A stretch of 64,000 nt of DNA from Streptomyces sp. L2. GTDB lineage: Bacteria; Actinomycetota; Actinomycetes; Streptomycetales; Streptomycetaceae. The notes beneath the pieces are model-generated. The model did not search any database and had not been told where the DNA came from. It saw nothing but the letters and a program-made list of their open reading frames with translations. The translations under genes were made by a program, and so were the position numbers. Positions 50,872-61,700 of the stretch are shown one piece after another (positions within the stretch are counted from its first letter, which is position 1; every line of letters starts with the position of its first letter). The stretch lies in the NCBI RefSeq assembly GCF_004124325.1, contig NZ_QBDT01000001.1:868001-932000 (forward strand). Direction: 5' to 3'.

Positions 50872-53853
50872 ATGACCACCGTCGCCGACAGTGCGTCAGG
50901 CAACGTCCCGGGCGATGCGTCCGGTGGCGTCCGGTTCGCCGCCGGGATGCAGGTCCGCGCCCGCGACGAGGACTGGCTGGTCGTGGAGGCCGCCGAGACC
51001 GCCAAGGACGGGACCCGCCTGGACGTACGGGGCATCTCGCCCCTGGTCCGCGACCAGCGGGCGGTCTTCTTCGCGCACGAAAGCCTCGACCAGGTGACCC
51101 CGCTGCGTCCCGAGGACACTGAGCTTGTCCCCGACGACTCCCCCGAGTGCCGCCGTTCGCGTCTGTTCATCGACGCGTTGATCCGCAAGACCCCGCTGCC
51201 CCTCTCCGAGCAGCGCCTCGCCACCGTGGGCACCCACCTTGTCGACGGCCTCGCCTACCAGCGCGAACCCGCCAAGGCCGCCCTGCGCGCCCTACGTCCC
51301 CGACTGCTGATCGCGGACGCGGTCGGCCTCGGCAAGACGCTTGAAGTCGGGCTGCTGCTGTCCGAACTGATCAGGCGCGGACGTGGTGAGCGCATCCTGG
51401 TGGTGACGCCGAAGCACATCCTGGAACAGTTCCAGCACGAGCTGTGGACGCGCTTCGCGATCCCGGTGGTGCGGCTGGACTCGGCCGGCATCGAGCGGAT
51501 CAAGAACGACATCCCCGCCGGCCGCAACCCCTTCTCCTACTACAAGCGCGCGATCATCTCCATCGACACCCTGCGCTCCGACCGCTGGCGCAGCCATCTC
51601 ATGCAGGTCACCTGGGACGCCGTCGTCATCGACGAGTCGCACAAGCTCATCAACACCGGGACGAAGAACAACCGCCTCGCGCAGCTTCTCGCGCCGAAGA
51701 CTGACGCCCTGATCCTTGCCAGCGCCACACCACACAACGGCCAGCGGGAGTCCTTCGGCGAGCTGCTGAGCCTGCTCGACCCGACGGCCATCCCCAACAC
51801 CAGCGACTACGACGAGACGCAGCTCCAGCACCTCTACATCCGGCGCCACAAGATGTCCCCCGACGTCTCGGCCGAGATCGGCCACATGTGGGCCACCCGC
51901 AAACCGCCCGTCGCCATCGACTGCACGGCGACCCCGGCCGAGCAGCGGGTGTTCGACGAGCTTTACGACGTCTGGATCAACCCGAAGGACGGCCGCAGGT
52001 CCCCTGTCTCCGGCAAGGGCGCCCGGCTCTTCCCCTACACCCTGCTGAAGTCCTTCCTCTCCTCCCACTCCGCGCTCGTCGAAACGGTCGACAACCGGAT
52101 CGACAGCATCGACCGGAGCACCAACCCACAAGAACGCCAGACCGAACGCGACGCACTGGTCAACCTCGGCACCATCGCCGAGGCCATAGACATCGAGGAC
52201 GCCGCCAAGTTCCGGCAGCTGGTGAAGGTCCTCAAGGAGGAGATCAAGGTCGGCCCCGGGTCCGACACCCGCGTCGTGATCTTCTCCGAACGCCGCGCCA
52301 CCCTGCAGATACTGCAGGACACCCTGCCGTCGGCCCTCGGCTTCGCCCCCAGCCGGGGAAAGACCAGCGGCGCCGTCCGCCAGCTCCACGGCGGCCTCTC
52401 CGACGACGAGCAGCAGCGCACCGTCAAGGACTTCGGCCTGGCGAGCAGCGAACTGCGGGTCCTGCTCACCGGCGACATCGCCGCCGAGGGCGTCAACCTG
52501 CACCGCCAGTGCCACCAGATGATCCACTACGACCTGCCCTGGTCGCTGATCACCATCGAGCAGCGCAACGGCCGCATTGACCGCTACGGCCAGCAGCACT
52601 CCCCGGAGATCCGCGCGCTGTTGCTGCTCACCGCCGACGAGGACCCCGACCGCCCCTCGGCCGACCGAGCGGTGTCCGAGCGCCTGCTCAAGCGTGAGGA
52701 CGAGGTCCACCGCACCCTCGGCGAGGCCGCCTCCATCCTCGGTCTGCGCGACGAGGACGCCGAGACGAACGCCATCATGGAACGGCTCCTGGCGAACGAA
52801 GAACCGTTCGACGCCGCCGTTCCGTCGGTCCCGCTGGATCCCTTCGAGGCGTTCCTCGCCGACCACACCCCCGACGGCGACTCGCCGGGCTACCGGGTGC
52901 CGCAACTGTTCGCCTCCACGCGCGCGTTCGTCGAAGAGGCCCTGGAGGAGGTCTATGGCAACCCGGAGCAGCGCATCGGCAAGCACTGGGACGACGACCA
53001 CCCCAAGATGATGGTCTTCACCCCGGACCGGGAACTCCAGCGCCGCCTGCTGGTCCTCCCCAAGTCGTACCTGGACGAACGGCAGGTCCTGGACCAGCTC
53101 CGGGTCACCTTCGACAAGCAGTTCGGCCAGGACCGGCTGGACCGAGCCCGTGAGCGCAGCGGCAACCGCGCCAAGGGCGCGATCACCAAGCAGGAGCGCA
53201 CCGAGACCTCCGGCTGGCCCGACGTCAGCTACCTCACGGACCAGCACCCGGTGGTGGAGTGGCTCACTGACAAGGTCCTCGTCAGACTCACTCGCAACAC
53301 CGCCCCGATCATCACGGCGGACGTCGGCGAACCGGTGTTCCTCACCCAGGGCATGTACTCCAACGCCAAGGGCCACCCGACCGTCCTGGCCTGGACATGC
53401 GTGACGGGTTTGGCGAGCGGCACACCCACCTTCGACGACGACCTGGTGGGCGTACTCGAACGGGCCGGGGTCAAGCCGGGAATGCTCAACCGGCCCTTCA
53501 CGGGCGACAGGACTGCCCTCCAGGCACTGGTCCCGGCGGCGGTACAGGCGAGCCGCGACCACATCGGCGTGCTGCGCAACGAGCAGGAAACTCCGCTGGT
53601 GGAACAACTCGTCGAGTACGAACAGCGGTTGGAGACATGGCGGAAGGCCAGCCTGTCGACGTTCGAGCAACTGAGCTTCAGCGGCATGCGGCGGAAGCAC
53701 GAGGAGACGCGCGTGCACAAGACCGCGGTGGAGGTCGAGCAGCTCATCGAGCAGTTGGCCACACAGGGCGAGGCGATGGTTCGTGTGATCGGAGTCCTGG
53801 CGCCACCCGCGGCCGCCGGCGGCAACGTGATTCAGCAGCAGAGGGGCGCGTGA
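50872..53853 (+). CDS. SNF2-family helicase, DrmD-like
   Basis: 993 aa. The SNF2/SF2 motor has ADAVGLGKTLEVGLLL (Walker A, about 145-160), VVIDESHK (motif II, about 252), LASATPHNG (motif III), and the C-terminal lobe with TGDIAAEGVNL and QRNGRIDRYGQ (motif VI, about 563-573). A C-terminal extension of about 330 residues ends in a coiled region. A helicase of this type encoded just upstream of a very large adenine methylase is the arrangement of drmD and drmMI in class 1 DISARM, where it would help recognise or translocate on unmodified phage DNA. ATG 50872 has AAGGAG 8 nt upstream. The gap to the methylase gene is 4 bp. Confidence 0.85.
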   Translation: MTTVADSASGNVPGDASGGVRFAAGMQVRARDEDWLVVEAAETAKDGTRLDVRGISPLVRDQRAVFFAHESLDQVTPLRPEDTELVPDDSPECRRSRLFIDALIRKTPLPLSEQRLATVGTHLVDGLAYQREPAKAALRALRPRLLIADAVGLGKTLEVGLLLSELIRRGRGERILVVTPKHILEQFQHELWTRFAIPVVRLDSAGIERIKNDIPAGRNPFSYYKRAIISIDTLRSDRWRSHLMQVTWDAVVIDESHKLINTGTKNNRLAQLLAPKTDALILASATPHNGQRESFGELLSLLDPTAIPNTSDYDETQLQHLYIRRHKMSPDVSAEIGHMWATRKPPVAIDCTATPAEQRVFDELYDVWINPKDGRRSPVSGKGARLFPYTLLKSFLSSHSALVETVDNRIDSIDRSTNPQERQTERDALVNLGTIAEAIDIEDAAKFRQLVKVLKEEIKVGPGSDTRVVIFSERRATLQILQDTLPSALGFAPSRGKTSGAVRQLHGGLSDDEQQRTVKDFGLASSELRVLLTGDIAAEGVNLHRQCHQMIHYDLPWSLITIEQRNGRIDRYGQQHSPEIRALLLLTADEDPDRPSADRAVSERLLKREDEVHRTLGEAASILGLRDEDAETNAIMERLLANEEPFDAAVPSVPLDPFEAFLADHTPDGDSPGYRVPQLFASTRAFVEEALEEVYGNPEQRIGKHWDDDHPKMMVFTPDRELQRRLLVLPKSYLDERQVLDQLRVTFDKQFGQDRLDRARERSGNRAKGAITKQERTETSGWPDVSYLTDQHPVVEWLTDKVLVRLTRNTAPIITADVGEPVFLTQGMYSNAKGHPTVLAWTCVTGLASGTPTFDDDLVGVLERAGVKPGMLNRPFTGDRTALQALVPAAVQASRDHIGVLRNEQETPLVEQLVEYEQRLETWRKASLSTFEQLSFSGMRRKHEETRVHKTAVEVEQLIEQLATQGEAMVRVIGVLAPPAAAGGNVIQQQRGA

Positions 53854-53857
53854 CACC

Positions 53858-56800
53858 GTGGCATTCGAAGCGATCACCAACCGCGGTGAGTACATCTCCG
53901 CCCACTACCTCGCCGAGCTGTTCGCCAAGGACCTCACCGAGCTGCGCAAGCGCTGGACCTCCGCCGACCGGGCGGGCGCTCCGTCGTCCCGGTCGGGTGT
54001 GAAGGGCCTGCGTCGCGAGTACTTCAAGGCCAAGGTCCGCATCACCGAGAACAAGGCCTTCGACGGTCCCGAGGTACGGGAGCTCAACGACCGCCTGTTG
54101 GCGGCGCTGGCGTATGTCGAGCCCGAGGGCGAGGGCAAGGACGCGGAGGCCGCCGCTCCGGAGCCCGCGGGTTCCACCCACACCCGACTGCGCCGGGGCG
54201 ACTTCGGCGTGATGCAGAGCGACAAGGAACGATCGGTGCCGGTGGCGCTCGCCGTCACGGGCCCTGGCGGCCTGGAACTCGTGGCCCTGGACGTCACCTG
54301 GGAGGTCGACGGCGAACTCGTCGTCGCGGACGTCGAGGACGGCGGCGCACAACTCCTCGACCCGATCCAGCTCGACGGCAAGCAGCTCATTACCAGTGCG
54401 GCCGACGCCGTCACCTTCCTCTTCGGCTGCGAGGACGGCTACGCCCCGCGCTACGTCCTGCTCCTCGCGGGCGGCGCGGTACTGCTCGCCGACCGCACGG
54501 CCTGGCACGAGGGCCGGTTCCTCGCGGTGAGCGTGGACGAGGCCCTGGACCGCAACCTCAGCGCGGACGGCGAGGAACTGGAGGCGGTGGCCGCGCTGTT
54601 CGGCGCGGAGTCGCTGCTGACGGAGGGCGGCGTCGCCGGGTACCTGGACGGTCTGGTCGACAAGGGCCGCAAGCACGCGGTGGGTGTGTCGAAGGAGCTG
54701 CGGGAAGGGCTTCGGCAGTCCGTGGAGCTCATCGCCCAGGAGATCCTGGACCGGCTGAAGGACGGGGGTGCCGATCCGGCGGAGCTGGGGGACCCGGCAG
54801 ACCTGGCGAGCCGGCTCACTCGGGAGTCACTGCGGTATCTGTACCGGATCCTGTTCCTGCTCTACGCGGAGGCCCGGCCCGAACTCGGCATCCTGCCCAG
54901 CAAGGATGACGCCTACCAGGACGGCTATGGCCTGGCACGGCTCGGCGAACTGGTCTCCTACGACCTCCCGGAGGAGGCCCAGGACGGCACGCACTTCGCC
55001 GATTCGCTGAATCTGCTCTTCCGGCTGGTCGACCAGGGACACCGCCCCCTGGGCACGGACGCGGCGCCGACCGAGGGCGGCGTGACCGTCCTCGACGCGG
55101 ACGGCCTGCGCTTCGAGGCCCTGCGCAGCGACCTGTTCAAGGCCGATGCGACCCCGCTGATCGGCTCGGTGTCGGTCGAGGGCGAGCGGATCGACACGCG
55201 TCTGCGCAACAAGGTGCTCTGGCGGGTGCTCAACCTGCTGATGCTCACGCAGGGGCGCCGTAGCGGGCGCGGCAAGGCCGGCGGCGGCACCGGCAAGGGC
55301 TTCATCTCGTACGCGCAGCTGGGCATCAACCAGCTCGGTGCGGTGTACGAGGGCCTGATGTCCTACACCGGTTTCTTCGCTTGGGATGACCTATACGAGG
55401 TTGCCAAGCCGGATTCGGACGGGCTGAGCGGCACCTGGGTCGTGTCCTTGAAGGACGCCGACAACTACGACGAGGACGTCTTCGTCAAGCGGACGGACGA
55501 GCTGACAGGCGTAAAGAAGCGTGTCCTGCACAAGAAGGGCAGCTTCGTCTACCGCCTGTCAGGGCGGGAACGGCAGCGGTCGGCCTCGTACTACACGCCG
55601 GAAGTGTTGACCCGGAGCACGGTCAAGCACGCGCTGGCCGAGCTGCTGGACCAGGACGGTGAGACAACGCCTGCGCGGGCGATCCTGAACCTGACGGTGT
55701 GTGAGCCCGCCCTGGGCTCGGGCGCGTTCCTCAATGAGGCCATCAATCAGCTGGCTGCGGAGTACCTGAAGCGCAGGATGGCGGAGCTGGGTGGTGAACA
55801 ACTGCCTCCGGACCGGTACGAGGCGGAGCTTCAGAAGGTCAAGGCGTACCTGGCCCTGCACAACTGCTACGGCGTCGACCTCAACCAGACCGCTGTTGAG
55901 CTGGCCGAGGTCTCGCTGTGGCTCAACTCGATGCATGAGGGCCTGAAAGCCCCCTGGTTCGGACTGCACCTACGTCGCGGCAACTCGTTGATCGGGGCGC
56001 GGCGGGCTGTGTACGCGGCGGAGGCGCTGAAGCGAAAGGCATGGCTGACGACGGTACCGACGGACCGGACACTGCGGGCGGGAGCCGAGGAAGGCCAGTT
56101 CCAGGCTGGCGAGGAGATCCACCACTTCCTGCTCCCGGCAAAGGGCTGGGGCGCTGTCGCGGATGCCAAGCAGGCCAAGGAACTGGCGAAGGAGGAACGC
56201 GACGCGCTGGCGAAGTGGCGAACCGCTGTCACGGCGACGCCGTCGGTGGCGCAAGGTAAGCGGCTGCTGGCACTGGCAACGCGAGTCGAGCGCCTGTGGG
56301 AGCTGACCCGGCGCCGCCTGATCGTGAGCGAGCGGGAGGTCCGACGCCAGATCGACGTGTGGGAAGTCGACCCCGAGCGGCCGCTGGAGAAGGCGTCCGG
56401 AGACCTAACCCGCGAGCAGATCGAGAGCGCACTGAACGAGCCGGGCTCGCCACGCGGCCGGATGAAGCTGGTGATGGATGCCTGGTGCGCTCTGTGGTTC
56501 TGGCCCGTGGGGCAGCCTGAGACACCTGCGCCGCCCAGCATGGAGGAGTGGCTGTCGTTCTGCGAGGCAGTGCTGGGAGTTCCGACGGCCAAGGCGAAGG
56601 CGAGGCAGTCCAGCCGTGTCGGTGGCGGCGGGGCGGGGCTGGATGACGAGTTCGGGCTGTTCGCCGACACCGCCGAGTTCGAGAAGCTTGCGATGGACGA
56701 CGAGTTCGACCGGGTGATGAGCCAATGCGTTGACCTGCCGTCCGTGACGGTGCGGTTCCCGTGGTTGGGCGAGGCGGATGCGATCTCACGACGAGAGGGG

Positions 56801-58777
56801 TTCTTCCACTGGGAGCTGGAGTTCGCGCACATCTTCGAGAAGGGGGGATTTGACCTGCAAGTAGGAAACCCGCCATGGCATAAGCCCGCGTGGGATGACG
56901 AGTTGGCTCTTGCTGAATATGATCCGTGGTTCGGTCTAATCAAGGAAGCCCCTGAACAAATTCGTTCGAATCGGCGCAATTCAGTTCTCAGCGCAGAATC
57001 GGCAACGCTACACTATCTTTCCGATCTGAACTCATGGGCTGGAATCAATGGCCACCTTGGGGCGTCTATGCTTCATCCAGCTACTGCCGGAATGAAGAAC
57101 AACTTGTACTTGAACTTCATGGAGCAGACGTGGAGGAACCTGGGGCCCACGGGAGCCATCGGCCTGCTGCACCCAGAGGGGCACTTCACCGACCCCAAGG
57201 GCGGCCCATTTCGTGCCGCAACATATCGAAGACTGCGCAAGCATTTTCAATTTCGGAATGAAGCCCGACTGTTTGACGAAGTTCATCATGCGTTCGAATA
57301 CGGGATTCACATTTACGGATCTCCACAAGATCCGAATTTCGTCAATATTAGTGGAATGTTTATCCCGGAGACCGTTGAAAAGTCGCTGCACCACGATGGC
57401 AATGGGGAAATTCCAGGGCTTCAACACGAAAGTGGCGGCTGGGACACCCGCCCTCACTTGAGTCGAGTCGTTATGGTAAATAGAGAAACGCTATCCGAAT
57501 GGGCATCCCTGCTTGATGAAGAGGGAACTCCGGTCACGGAGGCCAGGATGGCGCGACCCCTAACCAGTGTTGACAGCGACGCCTTGCGCGTTTTGGCTCG
57601 CAACCCCGAACGACTCGATGGAAGTAAGCACTGGATGACGCTTGCGTTCGACGAAAAGAAGGCCAAGAAGGACGGTTACATTACATGGCGAACTGAGATT
57701 CCATCATCACTAAGCAATGTAGTACTCCAGGGGCCTCATTTCAGCATTGCTACCCCCTTCAGTAAGCAGCCAAACCCGGGGTGCAAGTCAAGAAATGACT
57801 ACTCGCCGTTTTCTCTTGAGGAACTCTACGAGACCGTAATCCCTCGCACCAATTATGCGCGGTCTCGCCCACTGGAAGAGTTTTCTTCCGCGCAGCGCAT
57901 CTGGGGCGAGAAGCGATCGACGGGGTATTTTCGAGTTATTTGGCGAAATATGACTTCGCCTGAACACGTACGAGGTCTACACGCTGCCATTGTCATGCCT
58001 GGCCCGACGCATGTACACGCTGTTCATACGCTCGCTTTCGCCGAGATGCGGAAAACTGCAATTACGGCTGGTCTCTGGTCTTCTCTTCCGCTCGATTTTC
58101 TCGTCAAGGCTTCAGGGACTTCAAAAGTCAGCATGGAGCTCGCTGCGCATTTTCCGGCACCTTTCATGCATCCCCTGACTACACCGCTCCTCCTCCGTGC
58201 TCTCCGCCTCAACTGTCTGACTCGCGATTACGGACCCCTCTGGGACGAGCTCTTCGAGCGAACCTGGCTCACCGACCGCTGGTCAGACCCCAGTACCCCC
58301 CGCCCCCCGATCCAGGCTGTCGAACCCACCTGGTCCATGGCAACCCCCCTCCGTACCGAGTACGACCGCCGCATGGCCCTAGTCGAGATCGACGCCCTCG
58401 TCGCCGTCATGCTCGGCCTCACCGCCGAGCAGCTCTGCGCCATGTACCGCTCCCAGTTCGCCGTACTCCGCAAGTACGAGTGGGAGATGTTCTTCGCCCC
58501 CGACGGTCACAAGATCGGCGCGGCGACCCACAACGTCGGCATCCGCCAGACCCCCGAAGAGACCGCCTTCGTCAAGGCCTGGGCCAAAGCCGCCCGCGCA
58601 GGCGACCCCACCCCCACCATCCCCGAGGGCTGGGTCAAGCCGAACCGCGAGGCCGAAATGACTCGCGCCCACGCCGACTTCACTGCCCGCCTCCACGCCG
58701 GCGAATACGGCGACTACGCCGCCTACCTCGCCGAGCACCCCCTCACCACGCCCACCCCCGCCCCGGAAAGCAGGTAG
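53858..58777 (+). CDS. Very large N6-adenine DNA methyltransferase (Eco57I/DrmMI-like) with a low-GC recognition segment
   Basis: 1639 aa. The first 550 residues are helical and include a cluster FRLVDQGHRPLGTDAAPTEGG; an Eco57I-type methylase core follows. SAM motif CEPALGSGAFLNEAI (about 615), then a region before motif IV, NPPW in VGNPPWHKP (about 1003), the adenine-specific catalytic motif. Bases from about 56,850 to 58,230 are markedly AT-richer, with many A/T-ending codons, while both flanks have usual GC codon use. This covers the stretch after NPPW where target-recognition domains lie, so the specificity part appears to have been exchanged. The enzyme would mark host DNA as self. GTG 53858; tightly coupled to the helicase genes on both sides. 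Confidence 0.88.
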   Translation: MAFEAITNRGEYISAHYLAELFAKDLTELRKRWTSADRAGAPSSRSGVKGLRREYFKAKVRITENKAFDGPEVRELNDRLLAALAYVEPEGEGKDAEAAAPEPAGSTHTRLRRGDFGVMQSDKERSVPVALAVTGPGGLELVALDVTWEVDGELVVADVEDGGAQLLDPIQLDGKQLITSAADAVTFLFGCEDGYAPRYVLLLAGGAVLLADRTAWHEGRFLAVSVDEALDRNLSADGEELEAVAALFGAESLLTEGGVAGYLDGLVDKGRKHAVGVSKELREGLRQSVELIAQEILDRLKDGGADPAELGDPADLASRLTRESLRYLYRILFLLYAEARPELGILPSKDDAYQDGYGLARLGELVSYDLPEEAQDGTHFADSLNLLFRLVDQGHRPLGTDAAPTEGGVTVLDADGLRFEALRSDLFKADATPLIGSVSVEGERIDTRLRNKVLWRVLNLLMLTQGRRSGRGKAGGGTGKGFISYAQLGINQLGAVYEGLMSYTGFFAWDDLYEVAKPDSDGLSGTWVVSLKDADNYDEDVFVKRTDELTGVKKRVLHKKGSFVYRLSGRERQRSASYYTPEVLTRSTVKHALAELLDQDGETTPARAILNLTVCEPALGSGAFLNEAINQLAAEYLKRRMAELGGEQLPPDRYEAELQKVKAYLALHNCYGVDLNQTAVELAEVSLWLNSMHEGLKAPWFGLHLRRGNSLIGARRAVYAAEALKRKAWLTTVPTDRTLRAGAEEGQFQAGEEIHHFLLPAKGWGAVADAKQAKELAKEERDALAKWRTAVTATPSVAQGKRLLALATRVERLWELTRRRLIVSEREVRRQIDVWEVDPERPLEKASGDLTREQIESALNEPGSPRGRMKLVMDAWCALWFWPVGQPETPAPPSMEEWLSFCEAVLGVPTAKAKARQSSRVGGGGAGLDDEFGLFADTAEFEKLAMDDEFDRVMSQCVDLPSVTVRFPWLGEADAISRREGFFHWELEFAHIFEKGGFDLQVGNPPWHKPAWDDELALAEYDPWFGLIKEAPEQIRSNRRNSVLSAESATLHYLSDLNSWAGINGHLGASMLHPATAGMKNNLYLNFMEQTWRNLGPTGAIGLLHPEGHFTDPKGGPFRAATYRRLRKHFQFRNEARLFDEVHHAFEYGIHIYGSPQDPNFVNISGMFIPETVEKSLHHDGNGEIPGLQHESGGWDTRPHLSRVVMVNRETLSEWASLLDEEGTPVTEARMARPLTSVDSDALRVLARNPERLDGSKHWMTLAFDEKKAKKDGYITWRTEIPSSLSNVVLQGPHFSIATPFSKQPNPGCKSRNDYSPFSLEELYETVIPRTNYARSRPLEEFSSAQRIWGEKRSTGYFRVIWRNMTSPEHVRGLHAAIVMPGPTHVHAVHTLAFAEMRKTAITAGLWSSLPLDFLVKASGTSKVSMELAAHFPAPFMHPLTTPLLLRALRLNCLTRDYGPLWDELFERTWLTDRWSDPSTPRPPIQAVEPTWSMATPLRTEYDRRMALVEIDALVAVMLGLTAEQLCAMYRSQFAVLRKYEWEMFFAPDGHKIGAATHNVGIRQTPEETAFVKAWAKAARAGDPTPTIPEGWVKPNREAEMTRAHADFTARLHAGEYGDYAAYLAEHPLTTPTPAPESR

Positions 58778-58786
58778 CACCCAGCC

Positions 58787-61700
58787 ATGCTTCCCTCCCT
58801 GGCCGCCGAGGATCTGCGCCGTGCCCTCGCCGCGTACCTGACGACGAGCTTCGCGCTCGCCGATGATGACGTCCGCGAGGAGCTCGAGGCTTTCCTTGAG
58901 CGGCCGGAGAGTCGGCTCTTCCGGGGCCCATACCTCCGCGTACGGACGCCCTTCCGGTACGCGCCCCCCGGCTGGGAGAAGGCCCTGGACTGGTCGCCCA
59001 GCCTCCGCCCCTACACCCACCAGGCGACCGCCTGGCAGCGGCTGTCCAGCAAGTCCGGCCACGCCCCCGAGCCGACGATCGTCACCACCGGCACCGGCTC
59101 CGGAAAGACCGAGTCGTTCCTCGTCCCGATCCTCGACCACTGCGCCCGTGCCCGCGCCGCCGGGGTGAAGGGTGTCAAGGCGCTGCTCCTCTACCCGATG
59201 AACGCGCTGGCCGACGACCAGGCTCGCCGTATCGACGACTTTCTCGCCAAGAACGCCGCCCTCTCCTCCGTCACCGCCGGCATCTACATCGGCGGCGCAT
59301 CCGGCAACCGCCCCCCGGACGACGAGGACGAGAACGCCCCCGGCTCCTACGCCCGCGAGTCCGGCGCGAGCACCATCACCCCCGCCCAACTGTCCCCCGA
59401 CAGCCGCCTGATCACCGACCGTGAGGCCATCCGCGCCAACCCGCCGGACCTGCTGCTCACCAACTACAAGATGCTGGACCTCCTCCTCCAGCGCATCCCG
59501 GACGTCCCGCTCTGGCAGGACGGCGGGCTGACGTACGTCGTCCTGGACGAGTTCCACACCTACGACGGCGCCCAGGGCACCGATGTGGCGATGCTGCTGC
59601 GCCGCCTGGGCGCGGCCACCGGCAAGGCTGAGCCGGGCCGCCCCCTCGGCACGATCACCCCCGTCGCCACCTCCGCCACCCTCGGCGGCGGAACCGGCGG
59701 AGCGGGCGCAACCAATGGAACCGGCGCCGTCGGCCGCACCCCAGCCACCAGCGGCGCCCCCTCCGCCGAAGCGGCCCCCACCCCCGACGGCCCCCAGAAA
59801 TCCGACCGCGAACTCCTCCTCGAATTCGCCGAGAAAGTCTTCGGCACCCCCTTCCCGGACGCCGCCCTCATCGGCGAGGACCGCCAGTCGCCGGGCGATT
59901 TCGTCGCCGAGCCCGACTTCCTCCTCCCGGTGCCCTCCCCGGCCGCCCTCGCCGCCGTCCCCGACCCCCTCGACGAACCGTCCGCCCTCCACCGACTCGC
60001 CGAACTCGTCGTCGGCAGGGACTTCGCGGATCCGATCCAACTCGGCGAGAAGCTCCGCCAGCACAACCTCATCCGCGCCCTTCTCGACGTCGCGGGCGAC
60101 ACTCCCGTCACCGTCCCCGAGATCGCCCGCGAGTTCGCGAAGCGCGGCGGCGGCGCGGCCTGGGACGAGGCGGCCCGGACTGACATCGACCTGGTCGCGA
60201 CCGGCCTCGCGCGGCTCCTCGCGCTGGTCTCGACCGCCCGCGCCTACGACCCGATCGCCGACCGCATCATCCCCTTCCTCCGCGTCGAGGCCCAGCTCTG
60301 GGTCCGTGAGGTGCGCCGCGTGATCCGCGCCGCGACGCCGACGCCCCACTTCCGCTGGTTCGACGACGACGGCCCCACCGGCGACACCCGGCCCAACCCG
60401 GCCAACCTCGCCGTCTACCCCTCCGCCGAGGTGGACAGCACAGCCGACGCCGACACGGACCCGTATGCCCCCGGTGACGGCGCCTCCGCCCTCACCCCGG
60501 ACAGCCCCGTCCCGTTCGTCCGCCCCGTCGGCCCGGCCTACCGCGCCCACCTCCCCGCCGTGTACTGCCGCCACTGCGGACGCTCCGGCTGGGCGGCGCT
60601 CTCCACGGATCTGGAGTGGCAACAGCTCAAGACCAAGCCGCTGGAGATCTACCGGGCCTCCGCCCAGGGCAACCGCGCCATCCGCTGGATGATCCGCGCC
60701 AGGACCGGCGAGCACACCCCTGTCTTCCTCCACGCCGAGGAAGCCGAACTGCGCACGGTGCCGAGCAACGACACCGTGCCCGTCATCACCGTCGCCGGGC
60801 CCCTCCCCGCCAACGCGGGCGACAAGTGTCCTTCCTGCGACCTGACCGACGGTATGCGCTTCCTCGGTGCGGGCACCGCCACCCTCGCCTCCGTCACCAC
60901 CACCCAGCTGTTCTCCGACCGCGGCCTGACCGACAACGAGCGCAAACTGCTGGTCTTCACGGACTCCGTCCAGGACGCCACGCACCGGGCCGCGTTCATC
61001 GCCAACCGCAGCTTCGGCTTCACCTTCCGCGGACTGCTCGCCGAGCAGCTCAAGCCGGGCGCCCCCGTCGCCGTGCACGATCTGGCCACAGATGCCGCCG
61101 AAGCCGTGGTGACGGCGGCGGAGAAGGGCGAGATGAGCAAGCTCGCCTCGATCGTGCCGCCCGACCTGCGCGACAACCCGGAGATTCGGACGCTCCTCAG
61201 CGGCGACGGGTTCAGCGACGCGGGCGCGTACATGCTGCAGGACCGCATGGTCTTCCAGACCCTGCTGGAGTTCGGGCTGCGCTCACGCCTGGGCCGTACC
61301 CTCGAACTGACCCGGACCGCCGCCGCCGAGGTGCACCTCCCCGACGCCGCCGCCGTCGCGGCTCTGCTGCGGGAAGCCCACCAGCGCCTCCCGGGGCAGA
61401 TCACCCTTCCCCCCGACGACGCCGACTACGTCGTCTACCTGCGCGGCCTGCTGGAGCGCATGCGCCTGCGTGGGGCGCTGTTCCACCCCTGGCTGAAGGA
61501 GTACATCGCCCAGGCCGGCGCCCGGCGCTGGCCGATCTGGGGCGGGCGGCCTACGGGCATGCCCGCCTTCCCGCGCGGCCTGGCCGCACCGACCTTCCCG
61601 GTCCTCGGGCGCCTCGGCACGTCCGAGTTCGACTCGCTGGCCCGTGACAACACCTGGTTCGCCGACTGGGGGCACCGCACCCTCGGCTGCGAGCGACGCG

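Noticed and set aside
58379..61078. 899-codon minus-strand open frame
   Set aside because: Antisense shadow of the methylase end and helicase start, Gly/Arg/Val-rich without motifs.
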